NCBI RefSeq assembly: GCF_026914265.1 | Contig: NC_069126.1 | Coordinates: forward strand, 30,693,354 to 30,757,353 | Length of the DNA stretch: 64,000 bases | Origin: Mya arenaria | Lineage: Eukaryota; Mollusca; Bivalvia; Myida; Myidae | Direction: 5' to 3' | Program-made: the position numbers and the translations under genes | Shown: piece after piece, positions 47,101-58,802 of the stretch | Position numbering within the stretch: the stretch's first letter is position 1 | How the letters are laid out: each line of letters starts with the position of its first letter | The notes under the pieces: generated by a model | What the model was told of the DNA's origin: nothing | The model's database searches: none | The model's input: only the letters and a program-made list of their open reading frames with translations

Positions 47101-48230
47101 ATACGATGAGACCTAGCATGAATAGTACTGATGTACGAAAAGACGAAGCATAAATAATTCAGATATAAGGTAAGACCTAGCATGAATATTTCTTATAATT
47201 GGCAAGACGAAGCAGGACGACTACTGATATAAAGCGAGACCTATCATAAATATTTCCGATATACGGTAAGACGAAGCCAAAAGACTTTTCATTTACGCAA
47301 GACGACTTCTGATACACGATGAGACTTAGCATGAATACTACTGATACACGGTGAGACTTAGCATGAATACTACTGATACACGGGGAGACTTAGCATGAAT
47401 ACTACTGATACACGGGGAGACTCAGCATGAATACTACTGATACACGGGGAGACCTAGCATGAATACTACTGATACACGGTAAGACTTAGCATGAATACTA
47501 CTGATACACGGTGAGACTTAGCATGAATACTACTGATATACGGTGAGACTTAGCATGAATACTACTGATGCACGGTGAGACTCAGCATGAATACTACTGA
47601 TACACGGTGAGACCTAGCATGAATACTACTGATACACGGTGAGACTCAGCATGAATACTACTGATACACGGTGAGACTCAGCATGAATACTACTGATACA
47701 CGGTGAGGCCTAGCATGAATACTACTGATACACGGTGAGACTCAGCATGAATACTACTGATACACGGTGAGACTTAACATGAATACTACTGATACACGGT
47801 GAGACTCAGCATGAATACTACTGATACACGGTGAGACATAGCATGAACACTATTGATAAACGGTAAGACGAAGCATGAATCTTCTGATATACGGTAAGAC
47901 GTAGCATGAAAACTTCTGATAAACGACGACACCTAGCATGAATATCACTGATATACGGTATCGAAGTACGAAAGGACAAAACGTGAAGACTCTTGATAGA
48001 CGGTAAGACAAAGCACGAATACTTTTTATGTAGTTAAGAACATGAAGACTTACAAGTCCGAATTGATTCTTCTGAATGGTATGATGGGAAGGGTCAAAAT
48101 GTCCAACAGGCGCCCAGGTACCGCCCCCACACGGGTTAGGCACGCTGTATCCGTTTGGAATACGGTCCCTGTAATAGTCGTGGGCGAGAGCGCCCGTCAA
48201 AACAACCGAAATTATCGCAAGCCTAAGCAT
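44196..48230 (-). CDS. Temptin-like secreted protein D
   Basis: Minus-strand exons 48230-48054, 46011-45861 and 44269-44196 join in phases 0 and 1 and give 133 aa. The signal peptide is MLRLAIISVVLTGALA; the mature form starts HDYYRDRIPNG. Motifs are PNPC, VGHFDPSHHT, GHQWTAALC, DSDGDGMSNGQELGDPNC and the tail TCGCHGHNCVGK; all eight cysteines are kept. A TATA box lies 65 nt upstream. Intron 1 is largely a 32-bp minisatellite. Next to exon 2 a 98-bp tandem duplication has made a second copy of the exon's last 53 nt with its donor; using it would add a stop soon after HPG. Function by family: extracellular, possibly chemical signalling. Confidence 0.9.
44470..44702 (-). mobile_element. MITE family 4 copy with an internal insertion, intron 2 of gene D
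   Basis: The family 4 end (GGCCGATTGTTCAGAACTT) is separated from its continuation (AACAACGTTTTTAACGTCATC) by about 150 bp at 44527-44680. That insert contains a perfect short palindrome, CCCGTACACC-AAA-GGTGTACGGG, at 44592-44614. Confidence 0.6.
45763..45815 (-). pseudogene. Duplicated 3' end of exon 2, gene D
   Basis: On the minus strand this repeats the end of exon 2 (TGTGTATGGACCGTGGGTGC, GCGCCTTCC, GCTACTGGACATCCTG) and is followed by GTATTTG. It is shifted by 98 bp from the true exon end at 45861. The adjoining intron bases (AACTTAAATT) are also duplicated, which shows a local tandem duplication across the exon-intron border. Confidence 0.85.
46660..48040 (-). repeat. 32-bp minisatellite in intron 1 of gene D
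   Basis: About forty units with the core AGCATGAATACTACTGATAC plus ACGGTGAGACTT. It is nearly perfect from 47290 to 47860 and degrades to both sides. Between 46800 and 47040 a longer unit of about 85 bp recurs three times (ACTTCTGATATACGGAAACA, CATAACTTTTACTGATA). There are no spacers between repeats. Confidence 0.95.
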
Positions 48231-48294
48231 TTTGTTCGTTCAGCTGCTTGTAATTTAAGAAATGAACTGGCTACAGCTTGACCAGTTATCCAGT

Positions 48295-48301
48295 TTATAT
48301 A
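48295..48301 (-). promoter_or_regulatory. TATA box of temptin gene D
   Basis: The minus strand reads CATATATAAACT, 65 nt before the ATG, close to the TATA-ATG distance of genes A and B. Confidence 0.65.
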
Positions 48302-48309
48302 TGTACGAA

Positions 48310-48970
48310 CAGTTTTTATCTAAGGTAATAAGTGGTCAAAGACGTGTCCATGCTATGTTTATATTAGAGTGACACAAATGTCGTGACCTGTGACTTTATA
48401 CTGGCAGCCATCTGTGATGGTTTCGTGGTCTTGAAATAAATTTCTCATTTATAAAATGAAATGTCTAGCAAGAAACATAGGTACGATAGTCTGAAAATAA
48501 AAGCTCCCAATCCGGATTTTTGAATTTAATCCCGTATTTATCATGGCTACAAATATTGTGGTACGTATGTCAATTTAAGGATGCAATCATTGGCCAAAAT
48601 TTTAACTTGACGGAATTTTGTAGAACGATGCAACGCTGTGTGCGCCGTGAAATTTTGACCCGAGGATTGCATCGTTAAAATACAAGCAAATCTGAAATAT
48701 ACACTAAATAATTTCATATCTTTTCTGTCAAAAAAGGTTATTTAGAAATAAACGTCACTTGTGTGTTTACATCGGTTGTGACCCGTGGATACCGATGTGA
48801 GAACCCCGTTGAAGTCACGTGATTCCTCACCATTATATCGCGGCACGGCATTGGCCGAAAAGAACATGAGTTCTTTTACGTATATAATATATAACGTCTC
48901 TTCATTTTTTTGTGCATGCTAGTCAAGTTGAAACTTTTATTATTTTAAAACGATTGTAAAAATACATTAA
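48310..48970. other. Intergenic upstream of gene D
   Basis: No gene is supported. It contains an imperfect palindrome around CAATTTAAGGATGCAATCATTGG and its counterpart CCGAGGATTGCATCGTTAAAA (48570-48680), perhaps a remnant of a small inverted-repeat element. Confidence 0.4.
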
Positions 48971-48974
48971 ATTA

Positions 48975-49190
48975 TGCTAAGTCACTCTCGATGACACGAT
49001 GGTGTGCAAGAATGTGGTCTTGGATTGCGGGGGGGGGGGGGGGGGGGGGGGGCATGGACAACCCGGAGAAAAACCATTTGTCAGGCTTTGGGACCGCCAA
49101 CCAAACACACGAACGTCCAGGCTGGGAATCGAGACCGAGACGCCATGGTGAGAAACGGGTGCGCTAACCAATGCGCTTAACGGACACTAT
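48975..49190 (-). mobile_element. tRNA-derived SINE
   Basis: The minus-strand head GCATTGGTTAGCGCACCCG and CTCGATTCCCAGCC is followed by the body GGTTTTTCTCCGGGTTG and the tail CATCGAGAGTGACTTAG. It is of the same family as the SINE at 43290-43488. A run of more than 20 G/C bases (49029-49051) interrupts the body. Confidence 0.75.
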
Positions 49191-49236
49191 TATGCTTCAA
49201 TACGTGTATCTTAATAATTATATGTCCAGTGCCTTA

Positions 49237-49517
49237 TGCACCCGTCAATTGTAACCACGCCCCCCACCCCAGGTCCAGCCAAGCCCGGGTAAAATCCCCG
49301 CCCTACGGGAACGAACTGCTGGTAAAATCACCGCCAAATGCCCCCCGCACCCTAGGTAAGGCCCATTCCCGCTATTTTGGGCGCGAAGGCAAAACCACCG
49401 CATTCACCCGGCACTGCGTGGCCACCTGAAAGGTAAAAACACGGCTCATTTCCCCGGTATACCCCCGGACCTGGGTGTGGTGGGGGGGGGGGGGCGTGGT
49501 AACAATTGACTGGTGCA
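49237..49517. mobile_element. MITE family Z, copy 3
   Basis: TGCACCCGTCAATTGTAACC at the left, CAATTGACTGGTGCA at the right, flanked by TTA on both sides (a TWA-type target duplication). Confidence 0.85.
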
Positions 49518-49520
49518 TTA

Positions 49521-52129
49521 TAATGTTACTGTTTTTTCAGTCGAAGATTGTGTTGTGATTTGCAACGACGCTATATACATTCATAAATTAATTAAAATAA
49601 TATTTAGTCATACAAGTATGCAATTCTTACTCAGCTAAACGCTGGAGCAATAAAAACACAACTAAACGAATTGAATAATAGCTTTTTTAAACTCGGTTTT
49701 GTGAACCAATTGCCAGTTATAGGTTTTTTCATTCGGCCAGTCCCTTCACTTCTTTCGCAGTCTGTATTACCAGTACTGGTCGACTGAAAGTTTATAACGC
49801 AGGGTGTATAAATAAACAACAAACTCGTGTATACAACATCAGTAGATTTTTACTATACTATATAAATTGTTCACAACTTCTGACATACAGAACACAACAC
49901 AAATATGGGATGAAGAGGGTTCCTGCCCCACTAATATGATAACAAAAGGACCAAGGCAAGGGAACTACCTTAAACCACCACTATTTTAAGGGCTGAATTT
50001 GTTCAATTACAACTATTTCAGCGCCCTTGGTCGAATAGCGTTATCAACTTTTTTACATTGCTTACTATTAAATGAGCTTATTTGGTTTGGCAACATTTTG
50101 GCAAACCAATTTTATTTGTGTGGCTTTTGCGTATCGACTTAACCAACAATACTGTTTTTTTTTTTATTTCGGACTAATAGAACTATATCGCTTAAAACCA
50201 TGTGTCAACAATATGATGCCCTACATATGCTATGAAAACCATAAAACTGAACTTAAGTGTGGTGTTCTAGATGTGAAGGCAACGGGTCAAATTGCAAAGC
50301 CGTGACAATGATAAGGATTTAGTCATGATTTTAGGACAAAGCGTGTCTTATCAACTTGATAGCTGTAGCACTTACGGTGTGGGAATGGGAACAGTACAAT
50401 CAGGTGATTCGATGCTTCACACTGACGACATACCATCAAAAATTAAGGACTAAAAAACTCATGTTTAATTAAATTTAACGGCACCCAATTAGAGATCAAT
50501 GACTATTAACTATTAACTTGAGAAATTCCGATTGTTCTTATAACATGATTGGAATTAACATACTTGTTAAACTGTGCAAGTAGGACAATGTTTAACCTTT
50601 ATCGACCAAGTACAGAAAACTGACCCCTTTTATTAAACATGAAAATGTATAATGACGTCTTTTTGTGACGTCTGTGCAAAATTTTAGACAATCCTGCTTG
50701 TACTACAAATGATTTCGCTTCAAATCTCTCAAAATAATTGAAAGCATGGTCAGCAATTTAATAAGCCAGTTAATGAACAATCTATGCAGAACTTAGTTGA
50801 TTGCTAATGGTTAGGTCATTAAAAAGAATTGAAATCAAATGTTATCACAAATGCAATGCAGTTCTAATAAGCAAATACAGAGAACAGCCAGAGTGGTTTG
50901 TGAAATGGTTAAAGGTATTTCCCTCGACATGTAAGCTGTGTTTCAGATCTTGAATTTAAATGTATATACTGGCCAAATTTTAGGACATTTCTAGTCTTGT
51001 TTCTTAAATAAATTTACCTCATTTTTTCTCTCTCCAAAAGCTGTGAATTGTTATTGTTTGAATTTAAAAAAAAACATGTCTTTTAAATGATACTATGCGA
51101 TTCGTACCAACAAATTGATTTTTTTAATAAATGAAAGTTTGAATAGCTGTTTCGCCAACAATTGCATGGCAGTCGAAAGTATATATTTAATGTATAATGT
51201 TATATTTTAATGTGTATATCAGAAGAAAAATGGTGTAAATAGCTTCTAAAGCATACTATTAATTAATTACATACAAAATAAATGATACTACAAGCATAAG
51301 TATTGGAAATAAACACATCACAAAGATGGAGGTGCAAGTCTTTGGTTAAAATGGACAGAAAATTATTACAAGGACCAAAAATTCATGCATAAACAATATT
51401 AATATTAACAAAATTTCATACACAACTGTAATAATAATAATTCTAAACATATGATTGCAAATTGTATGGTTTATGATAAAAACAATCAAACGCGTAAAAT
51501 CATTCAATATAATTTGACTAAATGAGCACCCATGCTTTTGTTTTATAAGTTTAACAGGGAAAAATGTAAAACACTAAATACAATAACAATAGTTTATTCC
51601 TTAAAAGAAATCGCAGGCTTAGCACAAGATGGTTCTAACTCAATATAGGAAAAGAATGCCTTATAACAGTATTGCGCTTAGTCCTCGAAATGGTTTTTAA
51701 GGGGGGTTACATGTTTAGTATCAGAAGAGAAATATGAGTAAAATTCACTAACTTATAAAATGAAATATGCGAAGAAAAATTGCAAATGCTCAGATCTTGT
51801 ACACACAGAAAACACGAAAGAGTATTTAATCATGGCACTTTGAATGATAAGTAAATTCTTAAGATAACAGACATGTGTTGTAAAAACTTGTACAATACAT
51901 TTAAAACTTTAAACAATTATGTTTTTTATGTTCATGTTGCCTACAGTCCTGAGCTGCTATTTGTCTGTTTCCATATCTTTGAAATGTTACATCATAACAT
52001 GAAAACGCCAACTTGTGTTGTGAATGTTAACTCATTTAGAGCAAACGCCATCTCTTGAAGAGCGAATGCCAACTCGCGTCTGTCATTGGTGTTTTTTTTA
52101 ACCAAACAAGATGCATAACTCAATAATTA
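49521..52129. other. AT-rich intergenic stretch
   Basis: I see no coding region, RNA gene or repeat here that I can support. It lies 3' of SMUG1 and 5' of temptin D. Very AT-rich with short homopolymer runs. Confidence 0.5.
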
Positions 52130-52310
52130 TTAAAGCCGGAGTTATGTCCCTTGCTAAAAATGTGCATATTGTCTCTGGCAACATGTGTACCAAGTTTCAT
52201 CAGAATAGTTTGCGAGTTATAGCCAAGGTTAACATATTTTCACAACGACAACTCGGACACCAAGGCTAAGACATGACCTCGACTTTTTTCTATTTCGAAA
52301 TACAGACAAG
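52130..52310. repeat. Dispersed repeat of mollusc type
   Basis: Contains GGAGTTATGTCCCTTGCTAA, GTGTACCAAGTTTCATCAGA and GTTTGCGAGTTATAGCC, motifs that recur widely in bivalve DNA (remembered knowledge). A related phrase (GGCAACATGCATACAAAATTTCATT) occurs near 62180. Confidence 0.5.
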
Positions 52311-52860
52311 ATAAGATTGGATCACTAAAAATTCAAATGATGCCAGACAAGGCCAAATAAATGCAAACAAATAAATTGTAAACAAGCAAAAAATATTTAC
52401 AAAATAAAACAATGTTACAACCAGGAAAAATCAAAAACAGGGTAAAAATGAAAGACCTAAAAGAATGTATAAGATGGAAAATGATAACATAAAAATGACA
52501 TAAAAACAAAACAGTAAAGCTTGATCAAGGAAAAAAGAATTGGTATTTTTTGGGGCTTTGGGTTTAGGCTTGGTAACACACAAATCAAAATGGGCTTTGT
52601 TACAGCATGCAAAAATCTCAACTGATTTATAATTTCAATTGGTTGTCAAAAATGAAGTCCAGAAAATAATGCAAAGCGTTGTACATAGGTCAGGAATTTT
52701 CTTTGGACTGAAAAAGTAAATGATGATGTTTTTGAATTTTGTTAACACTGTAATTTTTGCTTTGAACGATACAATTAGCACAAGTATATTTAGTTGAGGC
52801 ACTAACTACAGGGTTAATATGGTTCATTAAAAAATGCAGAATGAATAAACTACATTCATT

Positions 52861-53100
52861 GGGCCAGAACTTTGTTAGAGTTAACAATGCTGTTAACATC
52901 ACCGTTGTTAACTTTCAAATCATTACTGCACTGGAAGTTTCACGGATATACTTATATTCTGAAATATTCCTGACAAGGTTTTTGGACAATGTTTAAGTGT
53001 GTGTTTTTTAAATATATGATCACATCATAAATATTTATAAAGTGAAAAAGATGTCCTTTATCACTTTGTTAACTTGAACAAAGTTGTGAACTATCTGCCC
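52861..53100. mobile_element. MITE family 4, copy 1
   Basis: Palindromic ends GCCAGAACTTTGTTAGAGTT and GTTAACTTGAACAAAGTTGTG, with the shared inner blocks CATTACTGCACTGGAAGTTT and GGATATACTT. Confidence 0.7.
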
Positions 53101-54592
53101 ATTGTGTCCTTTGCATAGCTTAAAATTCAGGCTTGATAAGAAGTTGATACTCTGTAGTTGAAAGAAGGGGGACAAATCGTTCAAGATGTTTCGAATATCA
53201 ATTTTAGTTTGTCTTCCATGAATTTTCGATTGAACTACAGCAATTTTCTAAATTGGGAGTTTTTCTGTACAAATTTCACTACTCAAACTCTAACAATTAC
53301 ATACATAAGACCATCATCAAACTTTGCTGCAAATTAAAATGAACCATAGTTCCTTCAGTTGGCACCCAAACTAAACTCTCCTTTTTATATTATACATGTA
53401 TGCTGGATTATAGGATTAGAATTGACTTTCACAGGACAGGCACACAGTTTTTAGTACAAACACACATATCTTAATTTACCCGTTAAAAGGTCACCCATAA
53501 CTTGTGAAAACAAGTAAATATAAACATTATTTTTTGACAATCAGTTTGAATAAAAACATATGAGACAAAAAATTCATAGACATTCAAAACAGGTAGCATT
53601 TCATAACTTATAGTACGGAGACATGGTTTATTTTTCTATTTAGCACCAGTTAAAGAAACGAAACAAACAAAAGAGGACCAGAAGTGAACATTTTTGATTT
53701 TGAGCGCTAACAATTCAGTCTTCTACGCTAAAACTACATTAACAATATAAAAACTTATCAGTTATACATCTTATTTTCAAATCTTGCCAACATTGTCAAC
53801 AAAACATTATCAAATGTATTTTAAGTAAATTCGTCTTTAACAAAAAAACATAATTTTGACATGTGAATCTAACATAATCAATCACTACTATTCCATCCAT
53901 TTCATGGAAGAAAAACTGGTTTTGGCAAGACGTACAGCATATTAGCAACTACTTAGACACTGTCAAAAATATAGCAAATTTTGTGAAGTGTCCATATTCT
54001 CATATAATCGATTAACAACTAGAACAGCAAGAGGATTTTAACGCTCACTTGTTTTTTTCTAAATAGATCATGGGGCATAATTAAACAATTATTAAAGTTT
54101 AAATGATGGGCATTGCTTGACATAGTCATTTTTGCATATAGAGGCTGATCTTATTCACAAGCTTTTTGGAAGATTAATTTTCAAATCAGTTATTTTGGTG
54201 TTAATGAATAATATTTTAATAAGTTTTGCTCCAAATGTTATATTATTTTTATTTAAATTAAGTAAAAAACTTATTTCAATTTCTGACATTTCATTTTGCC
54301 AAGTATTGAACAAAATATCCAGATCTTTTGATATATGTCCATACCCTAAATGCCCATAAAATGGTCCCATTGTCAATTAAATCATGTGTATTTATTTCAA
54401 TATTTTTTAACAGGTTTTGAATATAATGGAAAACTTTGGAATGGCAACACCAAAGACGACACCATTTCTATGACAACCCCTCGAATTATATTCTTCTAAA
54501 AAAACAGACAATCTAAATATATCTTTATAGTAGGCCAAAACGGATTTCTGCTATTCATGAGTGCTTCTGAACAAAGGCTTACTATTTATCCA
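53101..54592. other. AT-rich intergenic stretch
   Basis: No gene supported. The small frames near 54132-54376 on both strands are AT-driven and overlap each other. Confidence 0.5.
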
Positions 54593-54945
54593 TTAAAGCT
54601 GCACTCTCGCAGATTGAACGTTTTGACAACTTTTTTATTTTTTGTCTTGGAACGAGCCAATTTATGCAAAAATGCATGGAAACCAGTGATATAAGACTGC
54701 TGACAAAAAATCAGATCGCAGATTTTCATATTTAAGTTCAAAAATTGATGTTTTATGCATTTTTCTTAAACCGTTAGTAACGCTTTTAGAAATAAAACAT
54801 TAATTTTTGAGCGGAAACATGAAAATTTGCTATCTGATCTTTTGTCAGCAGTCTTATATTACTGGTTTGCAGATATTTACCCAAAAATTGGCTCATTTCG
54901 AGACAAAAATGAAAAAGTTGTCAAAGCTGTGAGAGTGCAGCTTAA
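54593..54945. mobile_element. MITE family 1, copy
   Basis: TTAA then AGCTGCACTCTCGCAGATTG at the left; GTGAGAGTGCAGC then TTAA at the right. The two arms are long inverted repeats. Confidence 0.9.
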
Positions 54946-56399
54946 AACTAGCACATACAAACCACATGATTATACATGAAGTATTTTAACAATAATTCAT
55001 TATGCATTGAACAAATTAAATTCCATTTAAACATGATTTCATTCAATAAAAACAACACCAAAAGCATTTGATGAAAAATCGGGGAAAAAAACAACAAGGA
55101 AAAAAATGTCATGGATTTAAAAGTAACAGCACTATACATAAACTATTGTCGAAGACAGAAAATACTGTAGATTACACAAAAAACAAGAAAATAAATGCCA
55201 TTTTAACCACATGCACTAACCTTGCTTGATATCTATGCCATGTTAAATTAAGATTTATCATGTCAATTTTATTAAATAAAACAGTTGCTAAGTTACACAT
55301 CATTTTCTGCTTGGTTAATTGAAATTCTATTCTTGATATGTATGTAGCAAAGAAAAGAAATGTTGACAATTGAATTTTCAATTTCAAACACAGAGGGTTT
55401 TATTTTTGGATGGACTCTTAGAAAAAACATTCACAAATGAGAGTCTCTTATAATAATTATTGGTTCAAAACAAATTAAAAGTTGAACTAAAAATTTAAAG
55501 CTATTGCGGCCGACTGAACAATGAATGCATGATAAATTGTAAGTCAGATCAAATGGTTTTTAGTTTACACTGGTCAGCATATATCTCTTTGAGATTACAG
55601 GACATTTTGTCTGATATCCATGTGGCTTATGCAGGACTTGTTTCTGATAAAATGGAGGTATGGTCATTGGTCATTTTTTTTTTATTTGATGCCTTCATTA
55701 ATTAATTGAGTCTGTTGAGTGTGCATGAAATCTCAGTGCAAATTGCATGAAATATTAGTTAAGAGAAGTCACAGTGACTTTCCAATGTAATTATTGTTTC
55801 GCAGGAAACAAGTATTTTGGTGTTTTTATGCCAGATAAAATGTCTGGCGAATTTTCATTTCTGCAGGACAATCTGTAAACCTATCAACAATGTCCTGTTG
55901 TCTGATGTGTTTGGCATACACTGCTAGCAGTTTCTCAACAAACATCAATCATTTTCTGAAAGAGCAAATTCTCACTAGCTTACAAAATGCAAATTTGACC
56001 TGATTGAAGTCACCTTTAGAAGGGCCTCAACAAATAAGGACTGCTTATCAGTAATTTGGCTATTGACTGGGAAGTCTTATCTGGCTACCTGCCTACGTGC
56101 TAGGTTAATACAGAAGCTTCATGGCATAGATGCCAACTAAGGCTAGAATGTTTTTTTTGAGGGATGAAATATTTTACAATACAGGTTTACAAACAGGGGT
56201 ACATATATGCATACTTCACAACCTAAATTTGCACCAATGTATGCATTTTCATTTACAGAGAATAATTCTTGTGAAATCCGCCCTTCAGTTGGGAAAATTG
56301 ACCCATTTTTTTAACCCAAGATGACCCATATTCACAATGGTCCTAAGTAGCATGCTGAGAAATATGACTTTGTTTTTAGATGATTGGATCAACAATGTT
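54946..56399. other. AT-rich intergenic stretch
   Basis: Nothing supported as a gene or RNA. An imperfect inverted motif around GCCAGATAAAATGTCTGGC (55830-55850) is a short hairpin of unknown meaning. Confidence 0.5.
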
Positions 56400-56640
56400 G
56401 AATTTATGGAAGGAATAAGACATATTCAATTGTTTTTCTTAACATTTGACCTAGTGACCTAGTTTTTTTACAGAGATGACTCATACTAACACTCATAATT
56501 AATATCATCCTGACAAATATTCCGACTAAGTTTCATGAAGATCTGATCTCAAAATAATTTCAAAATTTCTAACATACCACCATTTGAATGACAGATTTCA
56601 TAAGATTAATAAAAATGTCTCCTATGTCACAAATAGGCCA
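56400..56640. repeat. Dispersed repeat of mollusc type (TGACCTAGTGACCTAG)
   Basis: The phrases TTTGACCTAGTGACCTAGTT, CATCCTGACAAATATTC and AAGTTTCATGAAGATCTGAT form a block of a kind common in bivalve genomes. It is non-coding. Confidence 0.5.
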
Positions 56641-56953
56641 ACAAATGCTAAAAGTATTGCTAGAAACATGCAGTATAAAACGATGCACGATGTATATATA
56701 ACATTTAATTGAAAATGTGATAAATGAATCGCTCGTTATTATAACGAATCTGAGATAGGTATGTAAGAACAGTTTATAACATTTAAATGTAAAAATATTT
56801 TGAACATAAAAGTCATCATCTTTACAAATCTACACGACACAAGTTTTGAAATAATGCTGAAATATTTGGTCACCACTTTATACAAGTATCTGTAGTAATA
56901 CTGGACATTCAAACATGAGCTAGTATTAATCAAATGGCATAAGAATGAATATC

Positions 56954-57165
56954 GGCCGATAGTTCAGAACTTTGTTAAAGTTAACAACGTTTTTAACGTC
57001 ATCATTGTTAACTCTCATATCGTTACTGCACTGGAAGTTTAATCATTAATGGATACACTTGAGATCTAATGTATTTCTTGCAAAATTTGAGACAACTGTT
57101 TCCACTTTAATTAACAATGGCCCCAACAACACTGTTAACTTTAACAAAGTTCCAGACAATCGGCC
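56954..57165. mobile_element. MITE family 4, copy 2
   Basis: GGCCGATAGTTCAGAACTTT at the left and AAAGTTCCAGACAATCGGCC at the right form the terminal inverted repeats. The inner part has GTTAACAACG and CACTGGAAGTTTAA. About 210 bp, non-coding. Confidence 0.8.
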
Positions 57166-58150
57166 TAATATCTAACAAATTTAGATAAATACTTCAACTT
57201 TTATGATGATAAGGTTTTAGTCAGAGCCCTGTTTCAATCAAGATACTAAGTTTTCAGGCGTGACCTCGTTTTTGGCGTAAAATAAGTTTCAAGAAAAATA
57301 TCGTAAGGTCATTTACCACATTTTTATTAAATTCTGCCCATAACTTCACGGGTATCCCCTGCGCACTCCTTAGCATCCTGAGGTTTTCGAATAATACACT
57401 TTATTGGAATGGGGCCTTAGTTTTTGAAAGGCCAGAGTGCTGCGGAACATGTACTTGATCCGAAGGGTGAAAAGGTCACAATTAATCCGTAATCAAGCTG
57501 TGAAGAGCTTTAATTTGATGAATTTTACAGAAAATGTTAGAAATATGTTTAATTGAAGTAGTATAAGGTTTAAACTGCAAGATATAGTAAGTTTGTAAAT
57601 ATTTATAATCATTTTATAAGTTTTAATCAACAAAAAGAAACAACTTGAAATATTTGAAGCTTCTTTAAATTCTATGTAAGCAGACGGGTTCACAAACTGG
57701 TCTCCATGAGGGTAAAAGGGAGCAACCAACAAAGGACAGGGTGCAGCACCCTTCCATTACTTTTTAACTAAAACCCTATCATCATTTAAAATAGTTCAAG
57801 ATTGCGTAGAAAAACAATGACATCATGTAACGCGATTACATTCCTCGGTGAAATTCACAAATGGTTTTGAGACATAATACCCAAAAGAAACCGGTAAATA
57901 AGAACTAATATTGTACAAAATACGTAATGCCAAAGTACACGGTACTACAAAAATAATTAAAATTTTACAAGGTAAATGTATTAACAAGTGTATTTGAACA
58001 ATGTGTTATGTACACTGTAATATCAAGATTCTTTGTAAACGCAACCTTAATACAGGTACAGATATCGTACATGTAGTTTCTTTCTATTCAATTACATGTA
58101 CAAGAGCAAAGGTACACAACCTGGCAATATCCACCCAAATATAACTTGAG
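57166..58150. other. AT-rich intergenic stretch
   Basis: Nothing recognised. It could include SMUG1 3' untranslated sequence, but no polyadenylation signal can be assigned with confidence. Confidence 0.4.
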
Positions 58151-58412
58151 GGACTGAGTGTTCAGAATTTTGTTCATAGTTAACAGCGTTATTAACGTTA
58201 CTTTTGTTAACTTTCGTATTTTCATTGCTCTTGAATGGATATACTTGTGATCTGCTGTATTTCTAACAAGATTTGGGACAGTTGAGTATTAAAGCTGTTT
58301 TTTTATATTAAAAAAATATATGAGCTCATCATCAAATATTTCACGTTTAAAAGTTAACAACAACGCCGTTAATCACGTTGTTAACTTTAACAAAGTTCTG
58401 AACAATCGGCCC
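58151..58412. mobile_element. MITE family 4, copy 3
   Basis: Right end AAAGTTCTGAACAATCGGCC, left end diverged (GAGTGTTCAGAATTTTGTTC). The inner blocks GTTAACAGCGTTATTAACG and TGGATATACTTGTGATCTGC are shared. It ends about 370 bp past the SMUG1 stop. Confidence 0.8.
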
Positions 58413-58714
58413 TAGAAATACTAAAACATAAATTGCAGTTAAACTGTCCACCTTTTTCTTTCTTATGCACTAAACCAATCTCATTAATATCTCTTAAACA
58501 ATTACACACACTGAATTTCCAAGAAATAAGTAACTAGTTCATTCCTATGTAATGGTTATGCGCTGCTCCATCAGCAAAGTTTCACAACTGACACTCAATA
58601 ATTGATCTTTTTGATAATCGATTTTTCAATGATCAGTTTTCCAACAATAGGCCTTCTTTATGTGCGGCATTTTTTATCATCCATCTGATAGGCTGTATTT
58701 TCAAAAAGACGCCT

Positions 58715-58802
58715 TCAATAATCGGCCTTTTCAATAGGCAGAATTTTCAATAATCAGCCTTTTCAATAGGCAGTATTTTCAATAATCAGCCTTTTCGATA
58801 GG
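58715..58802 (-). repeat. 32-bp repeat duplicating the SMUG1 C-terminal codons
   Basis: On the minus strand, the last codons and stop of SMUG1 (CCTATCGAAAAGGCTGATTA then TTGA, 58779-58802) recur at 58747-58770 and 58715-58738 with one or two changes each, at an exact 32-bp spacing. Each copy would encode PIEKADY and stop. The first copy is the coding one; the others lie in the 3' untranslated region. Confidence 0.9.

Noticed and set aside
46660-48040. Regular 32-bp repeats that superficially look like a CRISPR array
   Set aside because: Units abut directly with no unique spacers, and the host is an animal; it is an intronic minisatellite.
49029-49051. Long G run as a possible G-quadruplex regulatory site
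   Set aside because: It is a homopolymer inside a SINE body, prone to slippage and sequencing error; there is no nearby gene to regulate.
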